Below, piece after piece: positions 17,787-27,162 of a stretch of 64,000 nt of DNA. The stretch's first letter is position 1, and the number at the start of each line of letters is the position of its first letter. The notes beneath the pieces were generated by a model. It was not told the origin of the DNA and did no database searches. It saw nothing but the letters and a program-made list of their open reading frames with translations. The DNA comes from an uncultured Clostridia bacterium. GTDB lineage: Bacteria; Bacillota; Clostridia; TANB77; CAG-508. The stretch spans positions 95,507-159,506 of the forward strand of contig CAKOYB010000003.1 in the NCBI GenBank assembly GCA_934130435.1, read 5' to 3'. The translations under genes and the position numbers were made by a program.

Positions 17787-19631
17787 TTATTTTTTTGTTT
17801 CAACATATCTTTTAATTTTCATAGTTGATGTTTTTTCAAATTCATCTTTTTTTATTTCTAGATGCTTAATTACTTTATAAGATGTTAATTCTTTATTAAC
17901 ACTTTTTATTTTTTCCCAAATAATACTATGAATCTTATCATCTGATAAATCTTTTCCGTAATTTTTTTCTATGAATTCTAAATTTGGAATAACTTTTGCT
18001 GTTACAGTTAACTCTTTGTCTCCTTCTTTTAGTTGTTTGCCATACACCATACATTCTTTAATTTCTTCTATTTTTCCAAGTAATAATTCTATTTCTTCTG
18101 GATATATATTTTTACCATTTTGTGTTACTATTACATTTTTACTTCTTCCTGTAATGTATATAAATTCATCATTATCTAAGTATCCTATATCGCCTGTGTG
18201 AAACCAGCCATCTTTAATTACTTCGTTTGTTGCTTTTTCATTTTCGTAATATCCTAACATTAATGTGTCACTTTTTATTAGTATTTCGCCTTCACCATTT
18301 TCATTTGGATTATCAATGCGTACCTCTGCACATATTACATGTTTTCCAGCTGATCCAACCTTTGTTTCATATTCAGGTGTTAAAGCTGCAATTGGTGCTG
18401 TTTCTGTTAAACCATATCCTTGTAAAAATGTAATTCCAATATCCTGAATCCACTTTCCAACTTTCATATCAATAGGTGCTGCAGCAGATACTATAAATCT
18501 TAAATTTCCACCTAAGTTTTCATATATTTCTGCAAAAACTTTTCTTTTTATATCAATTCCAAGAGTTTTTAATGCATTTGTTATATGAATCATTGAATTT
18601 ACTAATGGTGCTTTTCCACCTTTTTCTATACTTGAATTAATTTTCTTATATAAATTTTCTATTAAAAGTGGAACTGCTAGCATTATGGTTGGTTTTGTTT
18701 CTTTTAAATTAGGTACTATATATTTTAGCCCTTGACATACAGTTATAGAGCTTCCTGCAGCAAAAGGAACCAAGAAACCTATTGTTGACTCATATGTATG
18801 ATGTAATGGTAATACTGAAAAGAATCTATCTGTTGGATATATCTTTACAAAAGCTCCAACAGCGTTAACATTCTGAGCTAGATTTTTATTGCAAATCATT
18901 ACACCTTTTGAATCCGAAGTTGTTCCAGAAGTAAATATTAGCACTTTAAATTCTTCTGGGTCAATTTCTATTTGCATAAAAGAATCATCTTTTTGTTCTA
19001 CTAAAGTTTTTCCAAATTCTATTACTTTATTTAAACCTATCTCTCTTCCTTCTAGTTCATTGTCTGAATTCATTTGCATAAAATACTTTATTTCTGGTAC
19101 ATTGTCTTGAATTTTCTTTATTAGGTCTTTTTTTCTGGTTGAATAAATTATTGCTGTTGCTTTTGACCTTTTTACTACATTCTCAAGCTCATTTGGTGGT
19201 AATTCTTTATCAACAGGTACCGCAATACCTGCACCACAAAGACATGCCATATATGATACATACCAATGATATGTATTTTCACCAATTATTATAATTCTTT
19301 CACCTTTTAATTTAAATTTATTAGTAAGGGCTGTTCCTAAATTTATAACATCATCTCTAAATTGTTTATATGTTATTTGGGTAAACTCCCCCTTTGGATT
19401 AAATTTTTCTAAAATGAATTCCTTTTCTGCGTATCTTTCTGTACTATTTATAAATATTTCTTTAATAGTTTTATAATCTGTTGTGCTATATGTTTTTTTA
19501 TCCTTTTTAGCTTCTTGCTTCTTTTTTATATCTTCAATATTAACATTTACTTCTGGAATATCTTCTATATTTTTCATTTTTATCTTTGGAAATTTAAAAT
19601 CTGGTATTTCTATATTCAAAAATCTTTTCAT
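17787..19631 (-). CDS. Long-chain acyl-CoA ligase (AMP-binding family)
   Basis: 614 residues. Activates a carboxylic acid, probably a fatty acid, to acyl-AMP and then acyl-CoA. The AMP-binding signature FTSGTTSDSKGV lies near 226-237, YGLTETAP near 394-401 and the hinge region GWFHTGDIGYLDND...GRSKNVIV near 464-492, with the C-terminal lysine motif NGKNIYPEEIE. A lysine-rich N-terminal extension of about 60 residues precedes the enzyme domain. ATG 19631 follows AGGGGG; the in-frame GTG nine codons upstream lacks a site. Substrate chain length cannot be read from the sequence. Confidence 0.9.
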   Translation of the reverse strand: MKRFLNIEIPDFKFPKIKMKNIEDIPEVNVNIEDIKKKQEAKKDKKTYSTTDYKTIKEIFINSTERYAEKEFILEKFNPKGEFTQITYKQFRDDVINLGTALTNKFKLKGERIIIIGENTYHWYVSYMACLCGAGIAVPVDKELPPNELENVVKRSKATAIIYSTRKKDLIKKIQDNVPEIKYFMQMNSDNELEGREIGLNKVIEFGKTLVEQKDDSFMQIEIDPEEFKVLIFTSGTTSDSKGVMICNKNLAQNVNAVGAFVKIYPTDRFFSVLPLHHTYESTIGFLVPFAAGSSITVCQGLKYIVPNLKETKPTIMLAVPLLIENLYKKINSSIEKGGKAPLVNSMIHITNALKTLGIDIKRKVFAEIYENLGGNLRFIVSAAAPIDMKVGKWIQDIGITFLQGYGLTETAPIAALTPEYETKVGSAGKHVICAEVRIDNPNENGEGEILIKSDTLMLGYYENEKATNEVIKDGWFHTGDIGYLDNDEFIYITGRSKNVIVTQNGKNIYPEEIELLLGKIEEIKECMVYGKQLKEGDKELTVTAKVIPNLEFIEKNYGKDLSDDKIHSIIWEKIKSVNKELTSYKVIKHLEIKKDEFEKTSTMKIKRYVETKK

Positions 19632-19701
19632 TTCTTTTTTCCCCCTATTTGAAGCCACATTTTATCATTATTATAACTGTTTACATGTATTTTTGCAAGT
19701 T

Positions 19702-20400
19702 TTAGATTTTTAATAATTTAAAATCCAAGAAATCTGCACTAACAAGTTGGAACTTAATTCCTTCAATTATTCCAATAACTGCTTGTCCATGTGCTGTTCC
19801 ATGCAAGTGTCCATAAATGCATTGTTTAACTCCATATTCTTTAAATATGTTTAGAATTCTTTGTTCGTATTCGTTTTCTATAAAATTTTTGCTTATTGGT
19901 GGGTAGTGCATACAAACAATAATTTCTTTATCATTTTTTATACTTTTCGCACTGTCTAATGATATTTGTAGTCTATTAATTTCTCTTTCAATAATCTTTT
20001 TTTCATCTTTTTTAGAATAATCCCATCCTCTTGTACCAGCAATAATATAATTTTCTATTTCGTAGCTATTGTTATGTAGTATTTTTATAGTATTAAAGCT
20101 ATTTTTCATTAGATATTTTTTTATATTTGCTTTAGTCGTCCACCAATAATCATGATTTCCCTTTAGTAACACTTTTGTTCCAGGTAATTCGTTTAAATAT
20201 CTAAAATCTTTTTCTGTTTCTTCTAAATATGTTTCCCACGAAAAATCCCCCGGAATTAAAACTGTATCTTCATCCTTTGCTGTATTAATCCAGTTGTCCA
20301 TAATCTTCTTGTGGTGGTCTTTCCAATTGTTTCCAAAAATATCCATTGGTTTTGGATTATTAAGTGATAAATGTAAATCTGCTATTGCATAAATTGCCAT
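19702..20400 (-). CDS. Calcineurin-like metallophosphoesterase
   Basis: 232 residues, cytosolic. All metal-ligand blocks are present: DLHLS (8-12), GDFSWE (near 51-56), GNHDYW (near 80-85), a histidine block (MHYPP near 164-168) and GHLHG (near 197-201). The family splits phosphoesters with two metal ions; this short single-domain type is common in Firmicutes and its substrate is unknown. GGAAGG precedes ATG 20400. It follows tsaD by 27 bases on the same strand and probably shares its transcript. Confidence 0.88.
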   Translation of the reverse strand: MAIYAIADLHLSLNNPKPMDIFGNNWKDHHKKIMDNWINTAKDEDTVLIPGDFSWETYLEETEKDFRYLNELPGTKVLLKGNHDYWWTTKANIKKYLMKNSFNTIKILHNNSYEIENYIIAGTRGWDYSKKDEKKIIEREINRLQISLDSAKSIKNDKEIIVCMHYPPISKNFIENEYEQRILNIFKEYGVKQCIYGHLHGTAHGQAVIGIIEGIKFQLVSADFLDFKLLKI

Positions 20401-20427
20401 AATTCATTTCCTTCCTATAGAAAGCTA

Positions 20428-21441
20428 CTATAATTTTAAATTTGGAATTGCATTTAGGCTTAAATCTATACTGCTATTTTCTTCAATGTAACTATAATAT
20501 CCTGCAGATGCTATCATAGCTGCATTATCTGTACATAATTTTAGTTCTGGAAAATATACTTCTATATTATTTTTGTTTCCAAATTCTTCAAATTGTTTTC
20601 TAATATATGAATTTGCTGATACTCCTCCAGCCAAAACTACCTTATTTATTTTTTCGTTATTTGTACTATTAATTTTCTTTATTGCTTTTGCAGTATTTTC
20701 CAATAAAATATCAGTTGTAGCTTTCTCAAAACTTGCGCATAAATCAGCTTTATTTATATTTAAATTTTTGTGATGTAAATTTAGTACCGCCGTCTTTATT
20801 CCACTAAAACTAAAATCTAAATCTTCTAAATGTGTTTTTGGAAGATCTATGTTTGCTTTTCCAGTTTTTCCAAGATTATCTATTTTAGGTCCCCCTGGAT
20901 ATTCAAGCCCTATAACCCTTGCCACTTTATCATAGGCTTCTCCAATTGCATCATCTCTGGTTTTTCCTAAAATTTCAAACTCGTTGTATTTTTTAACATG
21001 TACTAGATGTGTATGACCTCCAGATATTATCAAACATAAAAATGGTGGTTTTAATTCTTTATAAGTTATGTAATTTGCTGCTATATGTCCCTTTATATGA
21101 TTTACTGCAACAAGTGGTTTCTTTGTTGCATAACTTAATGCTTTTGCGTAGCTAACGCCAACCAACAAAGCACCTACAAGTCCTGGTCCATATGTTACTG
21201 CTATTACATCAATTTCTTCTATATTTATATTAGCTTTTCTTAATGCTTCTTTTGCAACATTTGAAATTACCTCTATATGGTTTCTTGATGCAATCTCTGG
21301 TACAACACCTCCAAATTTCTCATGTATTGGTATTTGTGAATCTATAACATTAGAAAGAATTTCTCTACCATTTTTAACTATTGCCACAGATGTCTCGTCA
21401 CAACTTGATTCAATTCCTAATGTTAATATATCTTTTATCAT
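20428..21441 (-). CDS. tsaD: tRNA N6-adenosine threonylcarbamoyltransferase TsaD
   Basis: 337 residues. Transfers the threonylcarbamoyl group to A37 of ANN-decoding tRNAs, with TsaB and TsaE. The N-terminal GIESSCDETS (about 8-17), the HIKGH metal-binding motif near 110-114, the ISGGHTH segment and the C-terminal GGVSANSYIR region are all intact. GGAG precedes ATG 21441. The usual neighbours tsaB, tsaE and rimI are absent; an M50 protease gene lies upstream and a phosphoesterase downstream. Confidence 0.96.
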   Translation of the reverse strand: MIKDILTLGIESSCDETSVAIVKNGREILSNVIDSQIPIHEKFGGVVPEIASRNHIEVISNVAKEALRKANINIEEIDVIAVTYGPGLVGALLVGVSYAKALSYATKKPLVAVNHIKGHIAANYITYKELKPPFLCLIISGGHTHLVHVKKYNEFEILGKTRDDAIGEAYDKVARVIGLEYPGGPKIDNLGKTGKANIDLPKTHLEDLDFSFSGIKTAVLNLHHKNLNINKADLCASFEKATTDILLENTAKAIKKINSTNNEKINKVVLAGGVSANSYIRKQFEEFGNKNNIEVYFPELKLCTDNAAMIASAGYYSYIEENSSIDLSLNAIPNLKL

Positions 21442-21466
21442 TAATTATCTCCTTTATTAGTACTTC

Positions 21467-22204
21467 TTAAAATAATTTAAATATAGCACCGATTCCGTAC
21501 ATAAGACCATTATATATCAATTGAATTATTGGTGCTACTATTTCTCCTGCTAATCCAGTTATCCATAAAACTAGGAATATAATATAAAAAATATTTGAGT
21601 TATTAATTAGCCATGTTCTTGCTTTATATGGAATAATGCTCATAAAAATTTTTGATCCGTCAAGTGGTGGTAATGGTATTAGATTAAACACACCTAGTCC
21701 AATATTTATAGCTACTAGTTCAGTTAATAAAATTAATATAATTCTTCCAGCTGTTGAAATTAAAAACATTTTGTTTCCATATATATATACTATTTCTAGC
21801 AAAATTCCTGAAACAATTGCTAAAATAAAATTTGCTAAAGGTCCTGCTATAGAAACTATTGCCTCTCCTTTTTGTGTTGAAACATCTCTTTTAAAGTTTC
21901 TTGGGTTAATTTCAACTGGTTTTCCCCATCCAATTCCGACAAATACTAATAATACAAATCCTACTGGGTCTATATGGCTAAGTGGATTTAAGTTAAGCCT
22001 TCCTTGGTATCTTGGAGTATCATCTCCTAACTTATCAGCCGCATATGCATGTGCATATTCATGGAATGTTATTGCAATTATAACTGCAGGAAGAGTTAAA
22101 CATAGTTGTAATATTCCATCAACAGTGATGCTTCTCAAATTTATAATAACTAATACTGCTAATAATATATATAAATATTTTTTATCTAAATTGTAACCAA
22201 ACAT
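21467..22204 (-). CDS. Site-2 protease family membrane zinc peptidase (M50)
   Basis: 245 residues with about five to six membrane segments. The catalytic HEYAH motif lies within the membrane at 47-51, and the second metal site is in the NLIPLPPLDGSKI block near 180-192. This is the short YwhC-type branch without PDZ or CBS domains. Family members cut proteins inside the membrane; the substrate is unknown. GAAAGG precedes ATG 22204, and the gene probably heads the transcript running through tsaD. Confidence 0.92.
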   Translation of the reverse strand: MFGYNLDKKYLYILLAVLVIINLRSITVDGILQLCLTLPAVIIAITFHEYAHAYAADKLGDDTPRYQGRLNLNPLSHIDPVGFVLLVFVGIGWGKPVEINPRNFKRDVSTQKGEAIVSIAGPLANFILAIVSGILLEIVYIYGNKMFLISTAGRIILILLTELVAINIGLGVFNLIPLPPLDGSKIFMSIIPYKARTWLINNSNIFYIIFLVLWITGLAGEIVAPIIQLIYNGLMYGIGAIFKLF

Positions 22205-22283
22205 AATTAAACCTTTCTTTTCTAAAAATACTATTAGATTATAACACTTTTAAATTAGTTTTAAAATAGTTTTATAAAAAAAT

Positions 22284-22319
22284 GTTAAAGGGGTAGTATA
22301 ATCTTTACTACCCCTTTTT
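22284..22319 (-). terminator. Intrinsic terminator downstream of the ubiquitin-like gene
   Basis: Stem AAAGGGGTAGTA paired with TACTACCCCTTT, loop of about seven bases. T-rich sequence follows on both strands, so it separates the surface-protein gene (stop at 22330) from the M50 gene. Confidence 0.85.
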
Positions 22320-22329
22320 ATACAATCTT

Positions 22330-24162
22330 TTATATTTTTCTTTTTATTATAGTTGCTATTATCATTCCAACTATTGCAATGGCAAATGTGGTTGCATATA
22401 TAACTATATAATCTCCAGTTTTAGGCGACTCTTCATTTTTAGAAATTTCATTTATTGGTGTGTTTTCTCCAGTATTATCTTCAATCTCTTCAGTTTTTAC
22501 ATCTATTGTAATATTTTTACTTACATTTTCAATAATTATCCTGTTATTTTCTAATGGCATTTTTTCAATACCATCAACTTTAACTGAAGTTAATTTACAA
22601 CCTTCGTTTGCTTTTATTTCTATTTCTTTATTATCGCCTTCTAAAGCTGTTATAACGTTTTGTGGTCCAACTATTATATTTTCCCCATTTACTGTTATTG
22701 TATATGTTGTTTTTGGTGCCTCTGCTAGTGTATATATGCTAAAGTGATTTGTAGTAAATACTGCATAATTACCATCTATTGTAACTGGGTATTCTGTTTT
22801 ATTATTTCCATCAAAATAATATGCAATTAGCTTTTTACCTTTAAGTTTTTCTGTAACTGGTATTCTAACTTCAAAAGTTCCATCATCTAATTTTGTTATA
22901 TTTTTATTTAATCCACTAGAAAATAAATTTAGATCAAACATTTCATTGTCTGTAACATTTAAAAATTTTAATATCTTATTATATTCTTCTCCACTTGTTA
23001 TTTTTTTAACCTTAATTGTTGTATCTAGTGAAAGAGTTCCACTATCAGTTGAAATTGAAATGTCTGTTAATATATCAGATGTTTTATATGTTGGTTCATA
23101 CATCTTTGTAGAATCTTTTCCTATTACAAAATAATGTTCCTCTGTACCAACAGTTAGTTTATACACATGATTATCAGCTGCTTTATCTAAAGTTACTAAT
23201 AATCCATCAGCCTCAAGCCAACTATACTCATTTGGATCAATAGAATTTTTCCAATCTGTTGTTGTTCCACAATCACTTACAATTGCTTTGCCTTTTCCAA
23301 CATAATTGTCTATTCTCTCTTGAACAGCTTTCATTAGATTGGAATTTTCTGTATTAGTTGGAACATAAATTACATGTTCTCCACCTATTTCCATTTGAGG
23401 ATTTATATAATATATTGTTCCGTCATATTTAAAATTTGCTACACCAAACATTTTCGTTGTCACATAAGAATCGTCACCTGCACCAAAAGTAATCTCAAAA
23501 TTTTTATAAGCTAAATATGACATTAATTCACTAGAATAATAATTTATTTGTCCTTTATTTACCCAATAGTTAACTAGTTCTAAATCTTTAATTAAAAAGC
23601 TATTTTTTCCGTTTGGAATTTTCTTGATTATATCATCAATTTCTTTCTTGGTATTTTTATCATAATTATATACAAAATTAACATTGCTATATATAATTCC
23701 TAAATTACTGTCTGTTGCTTTACATTTTGTAAAATCGCTATTAAAATCTTGTTCATTAATCATTAGCCCTGAAAGTAAATTTTGATCATCACAAATTCCA
23801 TAGAATTCATCAATGTTTTTAGGTTGTACTGAATTAAACGTATATATCTTTTCAGAATTATCAATTTCATATAACGTAATATTCATATAATCTTTAATGT
23901 TATAATCTGATAAAGTTTTTCCTGCCTCTAAAGTTTTATTAGAAAATACTAAGTGTTGTCTATCTGGAGGTAAGCCTTCTTTATCCTGTATTTTTTGTTT
24001 CACATTATCAATGGTTTCATTAGGTTCAACTTCTAAGGATATTGATTTGTTATCTTTAATTTTATAAACATTAATTGTCATTGCATATATTTTTACTGTA
24101 CCTGTTAGAATTGCAAATATAGCAATCAAAAATAGTGATAATAAGATTTTTTTAGTTTTCAT
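22330..24162 (-). CDS. Sortase-anchored surface protein with ubiquitin-like domain
   Basis: 610 residues. A signal peptide (1-27, ending KIYA) is followed directly by a ubiquitin-like domain (28-102) beginning MTINVYK. By eye, 34 of 47 residues aligned with ubiquitin L15-I61 are identical, including LEVEP, KIQDKEG, PPD and TLSDYNI; a one-residue insertion sits in the first hairpin. The ubiquitin tail LRLRGG is missing, so conjugation is not expected. A region of about 250 residues of unknown fold follows, then beta-rich domains and a Gly/Glu-rich stretch. The C terminus is a sorting signal: SPKTGD at 579-584, a hydrophobic helix and IKRKI. GGAG precedes ATG 24162. A promoter and terminator bracket the gene. 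Confidence 0.9.
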   Translation of the reverse strand: MKTKKILLSLFLIAIFAILTGTVKIYAMTINVYKIKDNKSISLEVEPNETIDNVKQKIQDKEGLPPDRQHLVFSNKTLEAGKTLSDYNIKDYMNITLYEIDNSEKIYTFNSVQPKNIDEFYGICDDQNLLSGLMINEQDFNSDFTKCKATDSNLGIIYSNVNFVYNYDKNTKKEIDDIIKKIPNGKNSFLIKDLELVNYWVNKGQINYYSSELMSYLAYKNFEITFGAGDDSYVTTKMFGVANFKYDGTIYYINPQMEIGGEHVIYVPTNTENSNLMKAVQERIDNYVGKGKAIVSDCGTTTDWKNSIDPNEYSWLEADGLLVTLDKAADNHVYKLTVGTEEHYFVIGKDSTKMYEPTYKTSDILTDISISTDSGTLSLDTTIKVKKITSGEEYNKILKFLNVTDNEMFDLNLFSSGLNKNITKLDDGTFEVRIPVTEKLKGKKLIAYYFDGNNKTEYPVTIDGNYAVFTTNHFSIYTLAEAPKTTYTITVNGENIIVGPQNVITALEGDNKEIEIKANEGCKLTSVKVDGIEKMPLENNRIIIENVSKNITIDVKTEEIEDNTGENTPINEISKNEESPKTGDYIVIYATTFAIAIVGMIIATIIKRKI

Positions 24163-24195
24163 TTGTTTTCTCCTTATATTTAAATTTATAATTAA

Positions 24196-24225
24196 TTTAT
24201 ATCATATAAGAATATTTTTTGACAA
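24196..24225 (-). promoter_or_regulatory. SigA-type promoter for the ubiquitin-like surface protein
   Basis: On the minus strand TTGTCA (24220-24225), an 18-base spacer and TATAAA (24196-24201), about 35 bases upstream of ATG 24162. Confidence 0.6.
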
Positions 24226-24245
24226 TAGTTTTTTTGCAATTTTCC

Positions 24246-24280
24246 CCAAAAAAGAAGAGCATTTTTAAAAACTGCTCTTC
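24246..24280 (-). terminator. Intrinsic terminator after the InlB-repeat surface protein
   Basis: Stem GAAGAGCA paired with TGCTCTTC, followed on the minus strand by CTTTTTTGG. It lies 27 bases beyond the stop at 24307. Confidence 0.82.
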
Positions 24281-24306
24281 ATAAATTTAATTTAAATGTA
24301 TATACT

Positions 24307-25812
24307 CTAATTTCTTTTTCTGTTTAGCTTTAATGCTCCCATTCCAATTATTGAAATACATGCCATAGCAACATATATTACTATATTATCACCTGTTTTA
24401 GGATTTGAGATATTTTCTGTATTGTTATTTTGTTTTGAGTCTTTTGTTGCTATAATACCATATTCACTTAAGTGAGTAGTTCTGAACACTAAGTATTCTC
24501 CATCAAGTTCAGCATTAATAGTTTCCTCAATCTTTCCGTCTTTTATATATACTACTTCATATTTATCATAATTCTTCAATTCAGTTGGTAACTTAACTCT
24601 TATTGTCATAACCTTATCTTTTATTGACACTTTTTCTTTATTTTCGTTTAATATATTTATATCAAATACATATTTAACATTTTTATTGCTTAAGTCTTTT
24701 TTTACTTCAACAGGTTCAATATTTAATGTGTAGTTTTTGTTAATTCCTTTTTCGAATGTTATATTACCTTTAGTTTCACTTTTACTTTCTATTTCTTTAA
24801 CTGTTGTTTCTGGTTTATCATCATTGTTTTTAGTCCAAGAAGCGTATAAAGTTACATTTTGATAATATTCAGCTCCAAGTGCATTCTTTATTATTGTATC
24901 TTTTTCAAAATCTGTATCTTTATCCTTATCCCATACTCTCCAATATATGTAAGTATAGTTTTTTCCACTTCCATCTTGTTTTGTATTCCATCCAGTAAAC
25001 TTATATCCTTCTCTTACAGGTGTATATGGTAAAAGTGACATAGCTGTTCCTGAATTTCCACCGCCTAAATAGTCATATTTATTAGATGCTTTGCCAGAAA
25101 TAGTTCCACCGTTTGCATTTAATATTAATACTCTATCTGTTCCATCAAAAGTATCTTTAGTATATGTAGCAGTTAAAGTAATTACAGCATCCTTTGCGAA
25201 AGCACTTGAATTAACAGAAGTAACAATTTTTCCGTCTAAATCCCAGCCTTTAAAAGTATATCCTTTTCTTACAGGAGTATATTTTGTTAAATCAATTGTT
25301 TTAAATTCTGCTACTTTACTTTCCAAGGTTAATTTTGCTTTTCCATTTATTGTACCACCAAATGCATCAAAACTAACATAGTATTTACCACTATCTTTTA
25401 ATTCTTTATCTGAAAATTTAGCACTAAGAGTTAATCCATTAGTATAATTAACTTCTTTACCTGTTGTTGTATAAAAGTTACCGCTACCAGTAAATTTTGC
25501 TATTTCTAATTCTTCACTAGCTTTTGTATTTTCTGCCATTTCCCAATGTGAAAACTCAGTTTTACCATTAAAAGGAATAATTCCTTTTGCTAATTCAGAT
25601 AGCTTAACTGTTGTTTCTCCTTCTGAAATATTAAATCTTACAAGTTTAGCATATTCACCATCAAAACAACCATCCATTTCGTTAGCAGTTAGTAATAATG
25701 AATATTTTCCATTATCACTAATTGTTGCAGCATTAACCTTGGTAGATAAAGTTATGATTCCTAAAAATGCTATAAGCATTACTAAAAATAGAAATATTTT
25801 TTTAGATTTCAT
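24307..25812 (-). CDS. Sortase-anchored surface protein with InlB B-type repeats
   Basis: 501 residues. A signal peptide (about 1-28, ending KVNAA) is followed by a beta-rich region and two to three Listeria-Bacteroides (InlB B) repeats, recognisable by FDAFGGTING...YTPVRKGYTFKGWD and LNANGGTISG...YTPVREGYKFTGWN (about 140-330). A charged linker and a beta domain come next. The C terminus is a sorting signal: NPKTGD at 470-475, a hydrophobic helix and NRKRN. It shares the sorting-signal style and the preceding beta domain with the ubiquitin-like protein next door, suggesting the same sortase. GGAGG precedes ATG 25812. Adhesion is a reasonable guess, not shown. Confidence 0.88.
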   Translation of the reverse strand: MKSKKIFLFLVMLIAFLGIITLSTKVNAATISDNGKYSLLLTANEMDGCFDGEYAKLVRFNISEGETTVKLSELAKGIIPFNGKTEFSHWEMAENTKASEELEIAKFTGSGNFYTTTGKEVNYTNGLTLSAKFSDKELKDSGKYYVSFDAFGGTINGKAKLTLESKVAEFKTIDLTKYTPVRKGYTFKGWDLDGKIVTSVNSSAFAKDAVITLTATYTKDTFDGTDRVLILNANGGTISGKASNKYDYLGGGNSGTAMSLLPYTPVREGYKFTGWNTKQDGSGKNYTYIYWRVWDKDKDTDFEKDTIIKNALGAEYYQNVTLYASWTKNNDDKPETTVKEIESKSETKGNITFEKGINKNYTLNIEPVEVKKDLSNKNVKYVFDINILNENKEKVSIKDKVMTIRVKLPTELKNYDKYEVVYIKDGKIEETINAELDGEYLVFRTTHLSEYGIIATKDSKQNNNTENISNPKTGDNIVIYVAMACISIIGMGALKLNRKRN

Positions 25813-25875
25813 TTTTAAATTCCTCCTTTTTTATTATATTCACATACTAACATATATTATTAGATTTTTATCTAT

Positions 25876-25908
25876 AATTACCGTATTTTCCATGAAAATA
25901 TGGTAATT
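25876..25908. repeat. Inverted repeat upstream of the InlB-repeat gene
   Basis: Arms AATTACCGTATTTTC and GAAAATATGGTAATT pair over 15 bases with one G-T pair. It ends 64 bases before ATG 25812. No T run follows on the minus strand, so a leader hairpin or operator is as likely as a terminator. Confidence 0.6.
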
Positions 25909-25996
25909 GTTCTTTTATACTAGGAAATTCCTCATTCCATTTGAAAACTCAAATTGTATAGAACAAAAGGCGACAAAATTCGCTTTGTTCAACCAA

Positions 25997-26027
25997 AAAA
26001 TAAACATAGTATTATACCATGTTTATT
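25997..26027 (-). terminator. Intrinsic terminator in the 26 kb intergenic region
   Basis: Near-palindrome AATAAACATGGTAT / ATACTATGTTTATT on the minus strand, followed by TTTTTT. It could end the SUKH-domain transcript or a small RNA starting near 26242. Confidence 0.65.
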
Positions 26028-26242
26028 CTTTTAAATTTATCAAAACTTATCAATTTTAATATTATTAATTTAAAGGTTTCATTGATTATCTTTCCACTCT
26101 AGCTAAGAACTCCAAAACAGCTATATTTTTATGCTTTTTTTAAAATTCAAAAAGTGCTTTTTCAATGCTACCCCATAAAATTTATTAAATCTCATTAAAT
26201 TTTATTAAACAATAAATATTTAAATCATCTAATCTTTTTGCT
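25999..26242 (-). ncRNA. Candidate small RNA, promoter and terminator but no ORF
   Basis: A minus-strand promoter (TTGAAA, 17 bases, TATAGT; 26249-26277) points to this stretch and a terminator closes it about 240 bases later. The first ATG after the promoter gives only seven codons. No known RNA family was recognised. Inference from signals only. Confidence 0.25.
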
Positions 26243-26248
26243 CTTCAT

Positions 26249-26277
26249 ACTATACCATATTTTTAAAAAAATTTCAA
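26249..26277 (-). promoter_or_regulatory. SigA-type promoter without a following ORF
   Basis: TTGAAA (26272-26277), 17-base spacer, TATAGT (26249-26254) on the minus strand, downstream of the SUKH-domain gene. Confidence 0.45.
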
Positions 26278-26328
26278 TTATTTACAAGTATCTTATCCAA
26301 ATTTTAAATTTCATTTAAAAAATAGAAT

Positions 26329-27162
26329 TTATTTTTTAATTTTTAATTTTGAAATTAAATTTTCTACACTACCATAAACTAAGACTGGATTTTCTAAATT
26401 TTCTTTCAATTCAGAATCAATTCTATAAACCTTATAATCTTTTGTACTCCAATATAATTCAACATCAACTTCATCATTTCCTAATGGAATCAAATTTTCT
26501 TTAAGCCAATCAAGCTCAATAATTTTATGATATTCAACACTTGTCCCATATTTTAAAGGAAATAATTTAAATAGCTTAATATCGTTATTGAGTTCAAATG
26601 GTTCAATCTTTTTTCCATTGTTTTTTTTATAAAACTCTCTTAGTTTTTTTGGAAATTTAATATTTAAATTGCTCTCTATATTACATATTTCTTCATCTGT
26701 AACATTTACTACATCATCTAAATTATTCATATCATTATGAAACAATATATAATTAATTTTTATGCACTTATCTATATCTGCATTTTCTTCATTTGAAATA
26801 TACATTTCACTACACTTTGATAGATCATTATCACATATTTTTTCTTCTTTAAATAGTTTAAAAATTGACCAAATTTGTCCAAGTTCATTAGTTTTTAAAA
26901 AAATTAAAATTTCAGTGTTTGTTAAATAATCATAACCATTATCTAACACCTTTTTGTCTGTAAATTCTTCTATTTTTTCTGGAAGTACATATCGTATATC
27001 TAAATCCGGATTTTCTAATCTTTTTGAATCTAATTTAATAATTATAGTTTTATATATTTCTGGCTGGATTGTCTTAACTTTTTCAGCGTTAGTTACATCA
27101 TCATTAACATTACTATTATTTGCCTTTATATTTTTCTTTTTAAACATATCAAATAATCCCAT
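26329..27162 (-). CDS. SUKH (SMI1/KNR4) domain protein
   Basis: 277 residues. The N-terminal half (about 20-130) starts MGLFDMFKKK and has no recognised domain. The C-terminal half (about 140-277) matches the SUKH pattern: an acidic helix EEICNIESNLNIKFPKKLREFYKKNNG, then a strand with LFPL and a segment LIPLGNDEVD. SUKH proteins are typical immunity proteins of contact-dependent or polymorphic toxin systems, but no toxin gene is adjacent, so it may be an orphan. ATG 27162 follows GGAGG; the ATG five codons earlier overlaps that site. It flanks the mobile-element remnant. Confidence 0.75.
   Translation of the reverse strand: MGLFDMFKKKNIKANNSNVNDDVTNAEKVKTIQPEIYKTIIIKLDSKRLENPDLDIRYVLPEKIEEFTDKKVLDNGYDYLTNTEILIFLKTNELGQIWSIFKLFKEEKICDNDLSKCSEMYISNEENADIDKCIKINYILFHNDMNNLDDVVNVTDEEICNIESNLNIKFPKKLREFYKKNNGKKIEPFELNNDIKLFKLFPLKYGTSVEYHKIIELDWLKENLIPLGNDEVDVELYWSTKDYKVYRIDSELKENLENPVLVYGSVENLISKLKIKK

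Larger units (their letters stand above)
25813..26328. other. 516-base intergenic region with inverted repeats, no gene seen
   Basis: No convincing coding frame on either strand. It holds a 15-bp inverted repeat (25876-25908, loop CAT, one G-T pair), a weaker hairpin (25961-25990), a terminator (25999-26027) and a minus-strand SigA-like promoter (26249-26277). Around 26166-26215 is AT-rich sequence with the motif AATGCTACC, which recurs near 29598. Confidence 0.7.
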
